DNA of 64,000 nucleotides from Pseudarthrobacter naphthalenicus (lineage in GTDB: Bacteria > Actinomycetota > Actinomycetes > Actinomycetales > Micrococcaceae): NCBI RefSeq assembly GCF_029076445.1, contig NZ_JARESG010000004.1:1-64000 (forward strand). Direction: 5' to 3'. Positions within the stretch are counted from its first letter, which is position 1; each line of letters opens with the position of its first letter. This document shows, one piece after another, positions 43,110 through 53,969 of this stretch. The translations under genes and the position numbers were made by a program. The notes beneath the pieces were generated by a model that ran no database searches, was not told the DNA's origin, and saw only the letters and a list, made by a program, of their open reading frames with translations.

Positions 43110-44294
43110 GTGTTTGGCTTGACCGTTCTGGACCTGGCGCTGATCCTGGCCCTGCTGTCTTACCTGATCTATGGCCTGCGTAATGGCTTCCTGGTCACGC
43201 TCGGGGGAATTGCGGGCTTCGCCGCGGGCGCCGTGGCTGCCTTTTTTGCCGTACCGCTGGTCAGCGAGATCGTGAAAGACTCCGGCTGGAGGCTGACCGC
43301 GATTGTGGCTGCTGCCGTGGTCCTGATGGCCATGGGGCATGGCGTGGGGACCATGGCCGGGCGGAAAATCCGCGGTGCCGTGCGGGTTCAACCGCTACGG
43401 GCGGCGGACCGGCTTATTGGCGGCATCGTCAATGTGGTGGTGTCAGCGCTGGTGATGTCCATGCTGGCCTTCAGCGTCAGCTCCCTGGGCGTTCCCTTTG
43501 TGTCCCAGCAGCTGGCGGAGTCCAAGGTGATCCGCTACATCGACGGCCTGACGCCGGTCCCGGTGAAGGCGACCCTCGCGCAGTTGCGTTCAACGGTGAT
43601 CGGCAACGGCATCCCCACGCTGATCGAAGGCCTGGGGCAGGGGCCAAAAGTGTCCGTGCCTAACGCCAGCACTAATACACGGGCCCTGAACCGGGCCGCC
43701 GACTCGGTCCTGAAAATCGCCGGAACGGCTTACCAGTGCGGCCAGAACCAGACCGGCACCGGCTTTGTGGTTTCCCCGGGACGGGTTGTGACCAACGCCC
43801 ATGTGGTGGCGGGCGTGTCGCAGCCGGTGGTGGAGATCCCCGACGGCGGAGCGATGCCGGGACGTGTGGTCTACTTCGACACCCGGCATGACCTCGCCGT
43901 CCTGGCCGTTGACGGCCTGCCGTCCGAGCCGCTGGCCCTGGCCTCGGACCTTCCCAACGGCAGCCAGGCGGCCTTCGCCGGCTATCCTCACGGCGGCCCC
44001 TTCAAGTCCAACCCCGCCACCGTCCAGGACATCGCCTCGGTCCTGGTGCCTGACATTTACGGCCAGAACCCGGCCCCTGAGGACATCTACCGGCTGGCCG
44101 GGGACGTCCAGCCGGGAAACTCCGGCGGCCCGCTGCTGACCACTGAGGGCCAGGTGGCCGGCGTCATCTTCGCGAAGGCAACCTCGGACGCAGAACTGGG
44201 CTTCGCGATCACCATGGAGGACCTCTACCCGGTGGCGTCCCAGGCTGCCGGGTTCAGCGCCCCCGTGTCATCGGGGCAGTGCATCCAGAAGTAG
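43110..44294 (+). CDS. MarP-like membrane serine protease
   Basis: A protein of 394 aa from GTG 43110, behind GAGGAG at 43099-43104. Four transmembrane segments at the N-terminus form a CvpA-like domain (FGLTVLDLALILALLSYLIYG first), followed by a periplasmic trypsin-like domain with GTGFVVSPGRVVTNAHVV (His), YFDTRHDLAVLAV (Asp) and GDVQPGNSGGPLL (Ser). This is the MarP arrangement, a protease that supports acid resistance in mycobacteria. A longer frame from 42876 has no family residues. Confidence 0.87.
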   Translation: MFGLTVLDLALILALLSYLIYGLRNGFLVTLGGIAGFAAGAVAAFFAVPLVSEIVKDSGWRLTAIVAAAVVLMAMGHGVGTMAGRKIRGAVRVQPLRAADRLIGGIVNVVVSALVMSMLAFSVSSLGVPFVSQQLAESKVIRYIDGLTPVPVKATLAQLRSTVIGNGIPTLIEGLGQGPKVSVPNASTNTRALNRAADSVLKIAGTAYQCGQNQTGTGFVVSPGRVVTNAHVVAGVSQPVVEIPDGGAMPGRVVYFDTRHDLAVLAVDGLPSEPLALASDLPNGSQAAFAGYPHGGPFKSNPATVQDIASVLVPDIYGQNPAPEDIYRLAGDVQPGNSGGPLLTTEGQVAGVIFAKATSDAELGFAITMEDLYPVASQAAGFSAPVSSGQCIQK

Positions 44295-44321
44295 CGCCCC
44301 CGGACCGGAGGCGGGCCTGAA

Positions 44322-44807
44322 TCAGAGGACGTCGGCCAGGTAGTCGATGGCGAGCTTGTAGCCGAACACGCCGGCTCCCACGATCACGGCTGCGCACACC
44401 GGTGACAGGAACGAGTGGTGACGGAACTCCTCCCGCTGGTGCACGTTGGTGATGTGCACTTCGACGGCGGGCAGCTGCACCGCCGCCAGGGCGTCGCGCA
44501 GCGCAACGGACGTGTGCGTGTACGCGCCCGCGTTCAGGACAATCCCGACGGCGTTGGTGCGGGCCGCGTGGATAGCGTCGAGCAGGACCCCCTCGTGGTT
44601 GGACTGGACGCATTCGACGTCGAACCCATGCGCTTTCGCGGCGTCGGCGGCGAGCCGTTCGACGTCGGCGAGCGTGGAGGTGCCGTACTTTTCCGGCTCG
44701 CGGGTTCCGAGCAGATTGAGGTTGGGGCCGTTGATCACCAGAATGGTGCCCCGGCCGGCCGTGGTGCCGGTACCGGTCCGGACGCTTTCGGTGGCGTGTT
44801 CAGTCAT
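44322..44807 (-). CDS. aroQ: Type II 3-dehydroquinate dehydratase
   Basis: A 161-aa shikimate-pathway enzyme. Landmarks: [47 protein letters not shown] and [21 protein letters not shown] with the active-site His-Arg. About 15 extra residues precede the core, so the true start may be at an internal codon. The gene is isolated from other aro genes. A large hairpin lies behind it, toward acs. Confidence 0.88.
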   Translation of the reverse strand: MTEHATESVRTGTGTTAGRGTILVINGPNLNLLGTREPEKYGTSTLADVERLAADAAKAHGFDVECVQSNHEGVLLDAIHAARTNAVGIVLNAGAYTHTSVALRDALAAVQLPAVEVHITNVHQREEFRHHSFLSPVCAAVIVGAGVFGYKLAIDYLADVL

Positions 44808-44825
44808 GGGTCCAATTTACCGGTC

Positions 44826-44917
44826 GGATCCTGCACCATCATTCGGCCCGCCGGGCGCGTGCCCCCTTGCTTTCCGGCGTCCGGCGGCAGCGGCACGTGA
44901 ATGATGGTGCAGAATCC
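44826..44917. repeat. Long inverted repeat between aroQ and acs
   Basis: Arms of 19 bases (44826-44844 and 44899-44917), with one mismatch, share the core CTGCACCATCATTC. The 54-base loop is unstructured GC-rich sequence. It lies between the 3' end of acs and the 5' end of aroQ. Like the nested repeat near 42.1 kb, it may be a dispersed palindromic element; it is not a classical terminator because no T run follows. Confidence 0.6.
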
Positions 44918-44980
44918 TACGGGCCCGGGCCTTGCCCTCCGGCAGCGCGCGGAGGATAACTCCCACCCGCAACCCTGGAC

Positions 44981-46993
<2,013 letters not shown>

Positions 46994-47400
46994 GGTGAAC
47001 CTCATCATTCATCGGTCTTTTCTGCGGCATGCCGTCACCCGGCCATACTCCGCCGCAGTGCGCATTACGGGGCACGGCAGGTCACGAATGTTCCGCAAAC
47101 AGCTGTTCCGGAACCAAGCCTAATGCCCAGCCCGTTCCGATGTGTCACCTGTCACAGTGCAGCCCGCGAACGGCATTTATTTAGCGGTGAATGGTTACGG
47201 AAGCGCGCCCGGCGCCCTTCCACGGGGGCGGATCAGCTAGTGATCGGCCATGCGGATGACTAGGCTGAGATTGGATTGTGACTTTCTACGGAGCTGCCGG
47301 ATCCGGTGCAACATTGCCCGGGACCGCTGGCTGCCGCCGTTCCGGACGGCACAGTTTTTGGGACGGAACCGTCCCGTGCCGCCACGCTTAGGAGAACAGA
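46994..47400. other. Intergenic control region of acs and the membrane protein gene
   Basis: About 400 bases separate these divergent genes. It contains the Crp-like site at 47141-47156, A/T-rich GGCATTTATTTAGCGG around 47171-47186, and a TAGGCT near 47260 that could be a -10 box. A possible leader of the membrane gene ends with AGGAGA just before 47401. No coding frame is convincing. Confidence 0.6.
47141..47156. promoter_or_regulatory. Crp/GlxR-like site upstream of acs
   Basis: TGTGT-N6-TCACA at 47141-47156 matches the Crp/GlxR consensus TGTGA-N6-TCACA with one mismatch. It lies about 150 bases upstream of the acs start and 250 bases before the membrane protein gene. A regulator of that family is encoded in this window at 42.2-42.9 kb. 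Confidence 0.6.
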
Positions 47401-48717
47401 ATGAACCAGCAAATCGTCGGCCAGAAACCGGGCCGTGCAACGGAGGCAGGGCCTGGCGCAACCGAAAGGGACGGCGCCGCCAGCGGTTCACAGCGGCCTG
47501 CTTCCGCCAAACCCGGCACCACCAACCAGGCTGTGCTGGGTCCCTTCACCATCCGGGACCTCGCGGTTTTCGCGGCCACACTGGTCCTGCTGATCGCCTC
47601 GCTGCTTCCGATCTTCTTTGGCCGGTTCAATCTCTGGAACGCCGGCAGCCTGTTCTTCCTCGGCCTCGGCATTGTGCTGCCACTGATCGTCACCGCACTT
47701 TTTGCCGCCCGCCGGCTTGCCCCCGCAACGAAGGTCCGCATCGGATCGCTCTCCGTTGACCAGTTCGCCTCCGTGGTGGCGTCCTTCGCACTGGCATTCT
47801 TCTTTGTTTCCGCTGCCGCTGCCTACGTCCCGAGCCTTCTCGTGGGCCTGGTGGGTTCCGTGATCCTCTTCGGAGCGACTGTGCTGGGCCGCTTCATCCC
47901 GTTCTTCGCCGGGGACTTCCTGGGACGTGAGGAAACCACTGCCCACCTGGTGGCCCGCGAGTCAGCGGTCCCGCTCCCCAAGCCGCATACCCCGAAGGAG
48001 CCCAAGCCCGCTGCCGCATCCGGGGCCGGGTCCAAACGGGGTTTCGGGCTCCCTGCCGGCCTGTGGCCGTCCAAACATTCCGGCCCGTCCGCACAGGCCG
48101 CTTCAGCCCCGGATGCCTCGGCGCCTGCGGCCGGTACTGCTGACGGCACCGCCACCCCGGGGGCCACGGCAGTGTCCTCGGCCCCGGAAGTCCGGGAGTG
48201 GACCCCGGCCGGTGACCCGACTCCGGCAACGCAAGCCGCCGACGTCGTTCCTTCAGCCCCGCAGCCAAACGCCCGCGCCGCGTCCGCCGCGGAGGAAACC
48301 AGGATGGGTGACGTCCCGGCCGCCGCGACGGCTGATCAGGCCGCTCCCACCGGGGCGCCCGCGGCCGCGCCCGAACCAGTGCACGACGGCGCCGCGCAGG
48401 CCCCTGCCCGGCAGTCTGCAGCGGAACCTGCCGCCACGGCCGTGCATCAGCAGGTGCGCAGCGCAGAGCCGATCGGGGCGACTGTGGACCCTGCCAGCCG
48501 GCCGGAAGAATCGGATGCGCCGGTCCACGAGGCTTTCTGGTTTGCCGTGGCGCAACACCGCACCGCCGTCGATCCCCGGACGGGTGCCCCTGCATTCGTG
48601 ATCGAACCCGGCGGCTGGGTGCTCGCCCTGGAGGACCGTGGCCACGAATTCCTGGTCCAGCACACCGACGGTCGTCTGGGCGTCCTGCGCGACCTCAGCA
48701 ACATCGAGCGCGGCTAG
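47401..48717 (+). CDS. Membrane protein with Ala/Pro-rich C-terminal tail
   Basis: A 438-aa protein. After an N-terminal soluble segment, four hydrophobic spans follow (DLAVFAATLVLLIASLLPIFF; LFFLGLGIVLPLIVTALFAA; VASFALAFFFVSAAAAYV; VGLVGSVILFGATVLG). The rest is a long Ala-Pro-Thr-rich tail, then a conserved-looking globular end (FWFAVAQHRTAVDPRTGAPAFVIEPGGWVLALEDRGHEFLVQ). I recognise no family. AGGAGA precedes ATG 47401. The nth gene begins 10 bases after its stop, so they may be cotranscribed. Confidence 0.7.
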   Translation: MNQQIVGQKPGRATEAGPGATERDGAASGSQRPASAKPGTTNQAVLGPFTIRDLAVFAATLVLLIASLLPIFFGRFNLWNAGSLFFLGLGIVLPLIVTALFAARRLAPATKVRIGSLSVDQFASVVASFALAFFFVSAAAAYVPSLLVGLVGSVILFGATVLGRFIPFFAGDFLGREETTAHLVARESAVPLPKPHTPKEPKPAAASGAGSKRGFGLPAGLWPSKHSGPSAQAASAPDASAPAAGTADGTATPGATAVSSAPEVREWTPAGDPTPATQAADVVPSAPQPNARAASAAEETRMGDVPAAATADQAAPTGAPAAAPEPVHDGAAQAPARQSAAEPAATAVHQQVRSAEPIGATVDPASRPEESDAPVHEAFWFAVAQHRTAVDPRTGAPAFVIEPGGWVLALEDRGHEFLVQHTDGRLGVLRDLSNIERG

Positions 48718-48726
48718 CCAGGTCAC

Positions 48727-49563
48727 GTGGCCATCTCCCGTTCAGCCGGCGCCGCACCGGCCAGAGTTGCCGCACCCCGCCCGGCAGAGTCATTGCTGGC
48801 ATTAAAGCGCCGGGCGCGGCGGATCAATAAAGCCCTGGCGGAGAAATACCCCTACGCCCACGCCGAGCTCGATTTCCGGAACCCCTTTGAACTGGTGGTG
48901 GCCACGGTCCTGTCCGCGCAGACCACCGATGTGCTGGTCAACCAGGTCACCAAAATCCTGTTTGCGCGGTACCCGGATGCGCGGGCCATGTCCGAAGCCG
49001 AGCCCGCCGAGCTGGAAGCGATCCTGCAGCCCACCGGGTTCTTCCGGGCCAAAACGAAGAACGTGCTCGCGCTCAGCCATCGCCTGGTTGATGAGTACAA
49101 CGGCGAGGTGCCCGGCCGGCTGGAGGACCTGGTGACCCTTCCCGGGGTTGGCAGGAAGACAGCGAATGTGGTGCTGGGTAACGCGTTCGGCATCCCCGGC
49201 ATCACCGTTGACACGCACTTCGGCCGGCTGGCGCGGCGGTTCGGGTGGACCGAATCCGAAGATCCCGTACAGGTCGAGCACGACGTCGCCGAACTGTTCG
49301 AACCGAAGGACTGGACCATGCTCTCGCACCGGGTGGTGTTCCACGGTCGGCGGGTATGCCACTCACGCAAGCCGGCATGCGGGGCCTGCCCGGTGGCCAA
49401 CTGGTGCCCCAGCTACGGGCTGGGTGAAACCGATCCCGGGAAGGCGGCCAAGCTGCTGAAATACGAACTTGCGCCCGGCAATGAAGCCCTGCTGGCACAG
49501 TTGCTGGCCGAAACCCATCGGGCTGCGGAAATCCGCATGGAATCCCAGAGGCGGCTCACATGA
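48727..49563 (+). CDS. nth: Endonuclease III (HhH-GPD, 4Fe-4S)
   Basis: A 278-aa DNA glycosylase/AP lyase for oxidised pyrimidines. GTG 48727. Landmarks: [49 protein letters not shown] with the catalytic Lys and [14 protein letters not shown] with the Asp. The [4Fe-4S] ligands are present in the spacing C-x6-C-x2-C-x5-C. About 30 extra residues precede the fold. Its stop overlaps the CoA pyrophosphatase gene by 4 bases (ATGA). Confidence 0.94.
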   Translation: MAISRSAGAAPARVAAPRPAESLLALKRRARRINKALAEKYPYAHAELDFRNPFELVVATVLSAQTTDVLVNQVTKILFARYPDARAMSEAEPAELEAILQPTGFFRAKTKNVLALSHRLVDEYNGEVPGRLEDLVTLPGVGRKTANVVLGNAFGIPGITVDTHFGRLARRFGWTESEDPVQVEHDVAELFEPKDWTMLSHRVVFHGRRVCHSRKPACGACPVANWCPSYGLGETDPGKAAKLLKYELAPGNEALLAQLLAETHRAAEIRMESQRRLT

Positions 49564-50237
49564 GCGCCCGCCAGGACCTGATCGACCTGGTGCAGCGATC
49601 GGACGACGGGAACGTTACCGCGCCGAATACTGCCTGGGCCGCGCTGACCGTGGACGAAGCGATTGCCCGGAAGGCAGCCGTTCTGATGCTGTTCGGCGTG
49701 CTGGACGATGTCCCGGCGTCCTCGAACAAACCGCTGGCCGCCGCCGACCTGGACGTGCTCCTGCTTGAACGGGCACACACCCTGGGCTCGCACCCGGGCC
49801 AGGTCGCCTTCCCCGGCGGCGGCATCGACGACGGCGAAACCCCGGTGGCCGCGGCCCTTCGGGAGGCGGAAGAGGAAACGGGGCTTGACTCGTCCGGCGT
49901 CGAAGTCCTCGGGACGCTGCAGGAACTCGGACTGGCCCGCAGCAACTTCCTGGTGACGCCCGTGCTCGGATGGTGGGCTTCGCCGTCGCCCGTGGGCGTT
50001 GTGGACTACGGCGAATCAGCACAGGTTTTCCGGGTCCCCGTCCGTGACCTTCTGGACCCGGACAACCGGGTTACGGCAACAGTCAGCCGTGGCAGCAAAA
50101 CCTTCAGCAGCCCGGCCTTCGCCGTCTGCGGTGTGCTGGTGTGGGGCTTCACGGGGATCATCCTCGACGGCCTCTTCGAACAGTTGGGCTGGGCGGTTCC
50201 ATGGGACCGAAGCCGCGTACACGAGGTGGCGTTCTGA
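49560..50237 (+). CDS. Nudix hydrolase, CoA pyrophosphatase type
   Basis: A 225-aa hydrolase coupled to nth by an ATGA overlap. Nudix box: [20 protein letters not shown] followed by EEETGL. N-terminal [26 protein letters not shown] and [20 protein letters not shown] are the CoA-specific patterns (NuCoA/UPF0035-like, [21 protein letters not shown]). It probably cleaves CoA to ADP and phosphopantetheine. Cotranscription with nth suggests a housekeeping repair and turnover unit. Confidence 0.87.
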   Translation: MSARQDLIDLVQRSDDGNVTAPNTAWAALTVDEAIARKAAVLMLFGVLDDVPASSNKPLAAADLDVLLLERAHTLGSHPGQVAFPGGGIDDGETPVAAALREAEEETGLDSSGVEVLGTLQELGLARSNFLVTPVLGWWASPSPVGVVDYGESAQVFRVPVRDLLDPDNRVTATVSRGSKTFSSPAFAVCGVLVWGFTGIILDGLFEQLGWAVPWDRSRVHEVAF

Positions 50238-50273
50238 GCCTGCCGGCTTAGTGCTGAGCCTGCCAGCTTAAAC

Positions 50274-50307
50274 GGCGAGGGCCCGGCCTGGTGGCCGGGC
50301 CCTCGCC
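50274..50307 (+). terminator. Strong hairpin after the CoA pyrophosphatase gene
   Basis: A perfect 15-bp GC stem (GGCGAGGGCCCGGCC, 50274-50288, and its complement 50293-50307) closes a TGGT loop. No T run follows, so it may be a Rho-assisted terminator or a barrier. The two copies of CTGAGCCTGCC just before it (50234 and 50254) are a short direct duplication. Confidence 0.65.
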
Positions 50308-50325
50308 GGGTGCTGTTTCGCCCCA

Positions 50326-50523
50326 CTAGCTGGGATGTGGTTTATGGCGCAGATCCACCACCACGCCTGTTGCGGCGTTTTCGCGTAGGGCATTGATGCC
50401 GTCCTTCAGTGCACCGAGGTGCTTGAAATCCGGCGATACGGCAACGATTTTGCCGTTCTTATCTGTCAGTTTGAAGCGGTATGCTTCGTCGCCAACGCGG
50501 TGTATTTCAAATTTTCCGGGCAT
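50326..50523 (-). CDS. YegP-like protein (DUF1508), single unit, second copy
   Basis: A 65-aa protein: MPGKFEIHRVGDEAYRFKLT, then KNGKIVAVSPDFKHLGALKDGINALRENA, the DUF1508 pattern. It is a second member in the window, unlike the 97-aa gene at 24.5 kb in length. Transcribed alone; a purine-rich GGGGAGG lies near the start. Its upstream region does not contain the 20-bp motif. Function unknown. Confidence 0.8.
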   Translation of the reverse strand: MPGKFEIHRVGDEAYRFKLTDKNGKIVAVSPDFKHLGALKDGINALRENAATGVVVDLRHKPHPS

Positions 50524-50647
50524 GCTCCGGACCTCCCCTTATGCGTCTTTGCACGTCGAGCCCCCACCCTCTGCATAAGCGGGGCTTCCCCGACTGTAAC
50601 CTTGGTCACTGTGTAGAACCAGCTACTGCCGGGTAGGTTACTTTGGG

Positions 50648-52360
50648 CTACTTGGCGTTGTCGTACGAGTCCACCACGGCCACGCTGACCGGGAATTCCA
50701 CCGGGATTGGTCCGAACAGCAGCTCCTTGGCGGCGGCCGCGGCATCCTCGATCGCGCGGATGCAGGCGGCAACACCCGCCTCCGGCGCATGTACCATCAC
50801 CTCGTCATGCAGGAAGAAGACGAGTTCCGCCTGAACGGAACCGTCGGCACGCAACGCCCGCAGCCGCCGTCGTAATTCCGCCAGCCAGCAGGCCGCCCAA
50901 TCAGCGGCCGAGCCCTGCACCACGAAGTTCCGCGTGAACCGGCCGCGGGAGCGGGCGATCGATTCCGCGCGGCGCTGCTCCTCCGCGGTGGCGGACTGCT
51001 GGCTCCGGAACCAGGATTGCGACGGCGGCGGGCTGCTGCGGCCCAGCCGTGTGGTCACGGTGCCGCCGGCTTCACCCTCGCGGGCAGCCTGCTCCACGAA
51101 GCCGACGGCATGCGGGTAGGTCCGCGCAAGTTGGGGCATGAGCCGTCCAGATTCTCCGGTCGTGGCACCGTAGATAGCCCCCAGGAGGGCTGTCTTGGCC
51201 TTGGCGCGATCGCCACCGAAGCCCTGGGCGGCGATGCCCGCATACAGATCCTTGTCGCGCGCGGCCGCAGCCATCTTCGAGTCCTGCGCGAGGGCCACCA
51301 GGACCCGGGGTTCCAGCTGCGATGCGTCGGCGACGATGAGTTTATGGCCGGGCCCGGCATGGACGGCGCCGCGGATTTGGCGCGGAATCTGCAGGGCACC
51401 GCCGCCGCGGGAAGCCCACCGCCCGGAGACCACGCCACCCACCACATACTCGGGCCGGAAACGGCCGTCACTCACCCACGCGTCCAGCCAGGCCCAGCCG
51501 TTGGCGCTGTGCAGGCGGGACAGCTTTTTATAGGCCAGGAGCGGCTCGATGGCGGGATGGCTGGACTCCATCAGTTCCCACTGCCGCGTGCTCTTGACCT
51601 CGATGCCGTTGCGGTGCAGGGCACGCATCAGGTCCTGCGGGGAATCCGGGTTCAGCGCGGGGGAATTGAGGAGGTTCCGCAGTTCGTTGTTCAGGGCTTC
51701 AAGTTTCGCCGGCCGGTGGCCCGGCTGGGGCCGCGGCCCCAGATAGTCGGCCAGGATCTGCTCATGCAGGTCCTCGCGCCACGGAACGCCGGCATGCTGC
51801 ATCTCCGCGGCGATCATGGCACCGGCGGATTCGGCGGCGAGCAGCAACTGCAGCCGTTTCCGCTTGTTCTCCAGCGGATCTGCGTCGGCCAGGGCGGCCT
51901 GCTGCGCGGCATACTCCGCACGCAGTTCCGACAGGGTATGGCGGGGGGACCGGTGCCGGACGTCCTCAAACAAGGCACCCTGATCGGCCGGCGGAGGCGG
52001 CGGCTGAAGGGCGCGCGGCGGTTCCTGGGGATCATCCAGCGGGGCTTTCTCCGCCTGCTGCGCGTATTCGGTGTGGGCGGTGAACTCCGAATACGCCAGG
52101 ATGGTGCCGCAGAGGCTCAGGTCGTAGCAGCGTTCCACTTCCACGCCGGCCGCGAGCAGCGCCGGATACCAGTCCTGGGTGCGGTGCCAGATCCAGCGGG
52201 GTGCCGCCTCCCGTGGCCGGGTTTCAAGGTGGCGTACGACGCCGGGCAGCTCGCTTGCGCTGATCAGCCGCGGTTCAGGGCGGTCCGGGTGCGGATCGCC
52301 CGCCTGTGTGACCTGCTGGAGGGCGGCGCCGTGGGAGTGGGCGGCGAGCAGCAGATACAT
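50648..52360 (-). CDS. Family A DNA polymerase with 3'-5' exonuclease-like N-terminus
   Basis: A protein of 570 aa from ATG 52360 (MYLLLAAHSHGAALQ). The C-terminal polymerase palm shows IVADASQLEPRVLVALAQD, then LLGAIYGATTGESGRL and VFFLHDEVMVHAPEAG, the PolA catalytic carboxylates. The N-terminal third is a degraded exonuclease-like domain. These bifunctional proteins are common in actinobacteria but not full PolI. Divergent from a small HTH gene, with operator-like dyads between. An upstream in-frame start at 52399 is weaker. Confidence 0.85.
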   Translation of the reverse strand: MYLLLAAHSHGAALQQVTQAGDPHPDRPEPRLISASELPGVVRHLETRPREAAPRWIWHRTQDWYPALLAAGVEVERCYDLSLCGTILAYSEFTAHTEYAQQAEKAPLDDPQEPPRALQPPPPPADQGALFEDVRHRSPRHTLSELRAEYAAQQAALADADPLENKRKRLQLLLAAESAGAMIAAEMQHAGVPWREDLHEQILADYLGPRPQPGHRPAKLEALNNELRNLLNSPALNPDSPQDLMRALHRNGIEVKSTRQWELMESSHPAIEPLLAYKKLSRLHSANGWAWLDAWVSDGRFRPEYVVGGVVSGRWASRGGGALQIPRQIRGAVHAGPGHKLIVADASQLEPRVLVALAQDSKMAAAARDKDLYAGIAAQGFGGDRAKAKTALLGAIYGATTGESGRLMPQLARTYPHAVGFVEQAAREGEAGGTVTTRLGRSSPPPSQSWFRSQQSATAEEQRRAESIARSRGRFTRNFVVQGSAADWAACWLAELRRRLRALRADGSVQAELVFFLHDEVMVHAPEAGVAACIRAIEDAAAAAKELLFGPIPVEFPVSVAVVDSYDNAK

Positions 52361-52403
52361 GGGGTCAATTCTGCCTTGTCCAGCGGTGTTGGCGTGCAAC
52401 GTT

Positions 52404-52448
52404 CGTCAACATGTGTTGACGTTCCGCGGGTTGTCAACTAATGTTGAC
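52404..52448. promoter_or_regulatory. Two operator-like dyads upstream of the small HTH gene
   Basis: CGTCAACA-TG-TGTTGACG (52404-52421) is a perfect 8-bp dyad, and GTCAAC-TAAT-GTTGAC (52433-52448) a second 6-bp dyad, sharing GTCAAC/GTTGAC. They lie between the divergent polymerase and small HTH genes; the second is 17 bases from the preferred HTH start. Autoregulation by the small HTH protein is the simplest reading. Confidence 0.55.
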
Positions 52449-52465
52449 GCATGGAGGTGGATCGG

Positions 52466-52666
52466 ATGAAAACGCTGGTGGCATCGATGGACGGGAAAGG
52501 TCCCGCTGAAGCGCTGTACGCCGTCGCGGAACTGCAGAAGGAAGTAGGCCGCACGGAAGCCTCCCTGGTCCGCAAAGCACGGCAGGCCGGGCTCTCGTGG
52601 GAGGCAATCGCCCTCTGCCTGGGAGTCAGCAAGCAGGCCGTGCACCGGAAGTACGGAAAGCAGTAG
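52466..52666 (+). CDS. Small helix-turn-helix protein (66 aa)
   Basis: A start at ATG 52466 (MKTLVASMDGKGPAEALYAV) is preferred because GGAGGTGG (52453-52460) precedes it; ATG 52451 would leave no room for a ribosome site. The C-terminus LSWEAIALCLGVSKQAVHRKYGK is a canonical helix-turn-helix recognition unit. The rest is a helical region ALYAVAELQKEVGRTEASLV. It is a stand-alone DNA-binding protein. The dyads in front of it suggest autoregulation; divergent polymerase control is possible. Confidence 0.75.
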   Translation: MKTLVASMDGKGPAEALYAVAELQKEVGRTEASLVRKARQAGLSWEAIALCLGVSKQAVHRKYGKQ

Positions 52667-52748
52667 CCGGCCGTTTCCCGCTCGGGAGTTGTCCACATAG
52701 CGCGGCCCGGCACTGTTTCCGTGACGGGCGGTAATGGAGAGTTGCTCC

Positions 52749-53969
52749 ATGAGCAGGCACCAGCTATCGCCGTCCCCTTCCGAGCAGCCAGAGACGCGCG
52801 TGTCCCGGGCCAGGCCGTCGCCTCCGCGCGGAACCCGGCCCGGCACGGTTGGCGCGGGTGCGCCGGGTGCGCCGGGTGCCGGCGCGGGAGGGAGCGCGTG
52901 GCTGCCCGATTCCGCAGCCGCCGAGGTGCTGTTGGTCACAGGCTACGACGTCCTGCAGGGTGAGGTTGAACAGATTGTGGCCGCGGCCGGGAGCCAGCTG
53001 CGGGTGGTGGCTGACGTCACAGCTGCGGCCCTGTACTGGGATTCCGCCGCCGCCGTGCTGGTGGGAAGCGATGTCCGGGAGTTGCCGCCGCGGCGCCGGG
53101 CACCCGCCGTGCTCGTCGGTCTGAACGGTGAGGGGGACAGTCTTTGGCATCTCGCCGCGGCCCTCGGGGCCGAACGGGTGGCAGTGCTTCCGGACGCCGG
53201 TGCGTGGCTGGCCGAGTACCTGAGCCGATCGCGCTCGCCGGAGACCGGCGGCCTGGTTCTGGGAATTACCGGGGGCTGCGGCGGGGCCGGTGCCACCACC
53301 TCCGCCATTTGGATCGCCCAGGCGGCAGCCGGCCTGGGAGTGCGTGTATTGCTCGTTGACGGGGACCCCTGGGGAGGCGGTTTGGAACTGGCGCTGGCCG
53401 CCGAGGAGACGCCCGGCCTGCGCTGGCCGGACCTTGCAGGCGCCAGCGGCAGCATCGACCCGGAACAGTTGGCTGATTCCCTTCCGGTCGTCGGAGGATT
53501 TTCTTTCCTGTCGTGGCCCGGCAGCAGGGACAGGACTGCGCCGGTGGACGCCGCCACCGCGGGCGGAGTCCTGGATGCAGCCCGGCGCGGTTATGAACTC
53601 GTGGTGGTGGACATTGGCCGCGGTGCCGAGCCGGTGCAACTCTTCGCCTGGGACTGCGACCGGCTCCTCGTAGTGGTGCCGGCGCAACTCAGGGCCGCGG
53701 TGGCCACCGCCAGGCTCCTTCATGAGCTTCCGCCGGTTGAGGCGGCCCTGCTGGTCCGGGGCAAGACCGGAGCCGCTCTGGACGGCGGCCTGATTGCCGA
53801 CGCCGTGGGGTTGCCGGTCCAAGGCCGGGTTCCCGAACTGCGCGGCGTCACCGCGGCCGGCGAGAACGGGCGGCTGCTTGAGTTTGGCAACCGACGGAGC
53901 GTCAGGCACTTCGCCGCATCGGTTCTTGATCTGGTCGCCGGCGAAATTGCGGTCGGAGACTTGCCATGA
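52749..53969 (+). CDS. Ssd/CpaE-like ParA-family ATPase of the tad locus
   Basis: A protein of about 406 aa; ATG 52749 with GGAGAG upstream is preferred over ATG 52734. The N-terminal ~60 residues are Gly/Ala/Pro rich. A CheY-like segment follows (VVADVTAAALYWDS...VLVGLNGEGDSLWHLA), then a deviant P-loop GGCGGAGATTSAIWI in place of the classical GKGGVGKT, and VLLVDGDPWGGGLE. This matches Ssd/CpaE proteins that place the Flp pilus apparatus at the cell pole. First gene of the tad operon. Confidence 0.84.
   Translation: MSRHQLSPSPSEQPETRVSRARPSPPRGTRPGTVGAGAPGAPGAGAGGSAWLPDSAAAEVLLVTGYDVLQGEVEQIVAAAGSQLRVVADVTAAALYWDSAAAVLVGSDVRELPPRRRAPAVLVGLNGEGDSLWHLAAALGAERVAVLPDAGAWLAEYLSRSRSPETGGLVLGITGGCGGAGATTSAIWIAQAAAGLGVRVLLVDGDPWGGGLELALAAEETPGLRWPDLAGASGSIDPEQLADSLPVVGGFSFLSWPGSRDRTAPVDAATAGGVLDAARRGYELVVVDIGRGAEPVQLFAWDCDRLLVVVPAQLRAAVATARLLHELPPVEAALLVRGKTGAALDGGLIADAVGLPVQGRVPELRGVTAAGENGRLLEFGNRRSVRHFAASVLDLVAGEIAVGDLP

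Noticed and set aside
51017..52441. A 474-aa plus-strand frame over the polymerase
   Set aside because: Antisense to a family A polymerase with visible catalytic residues.
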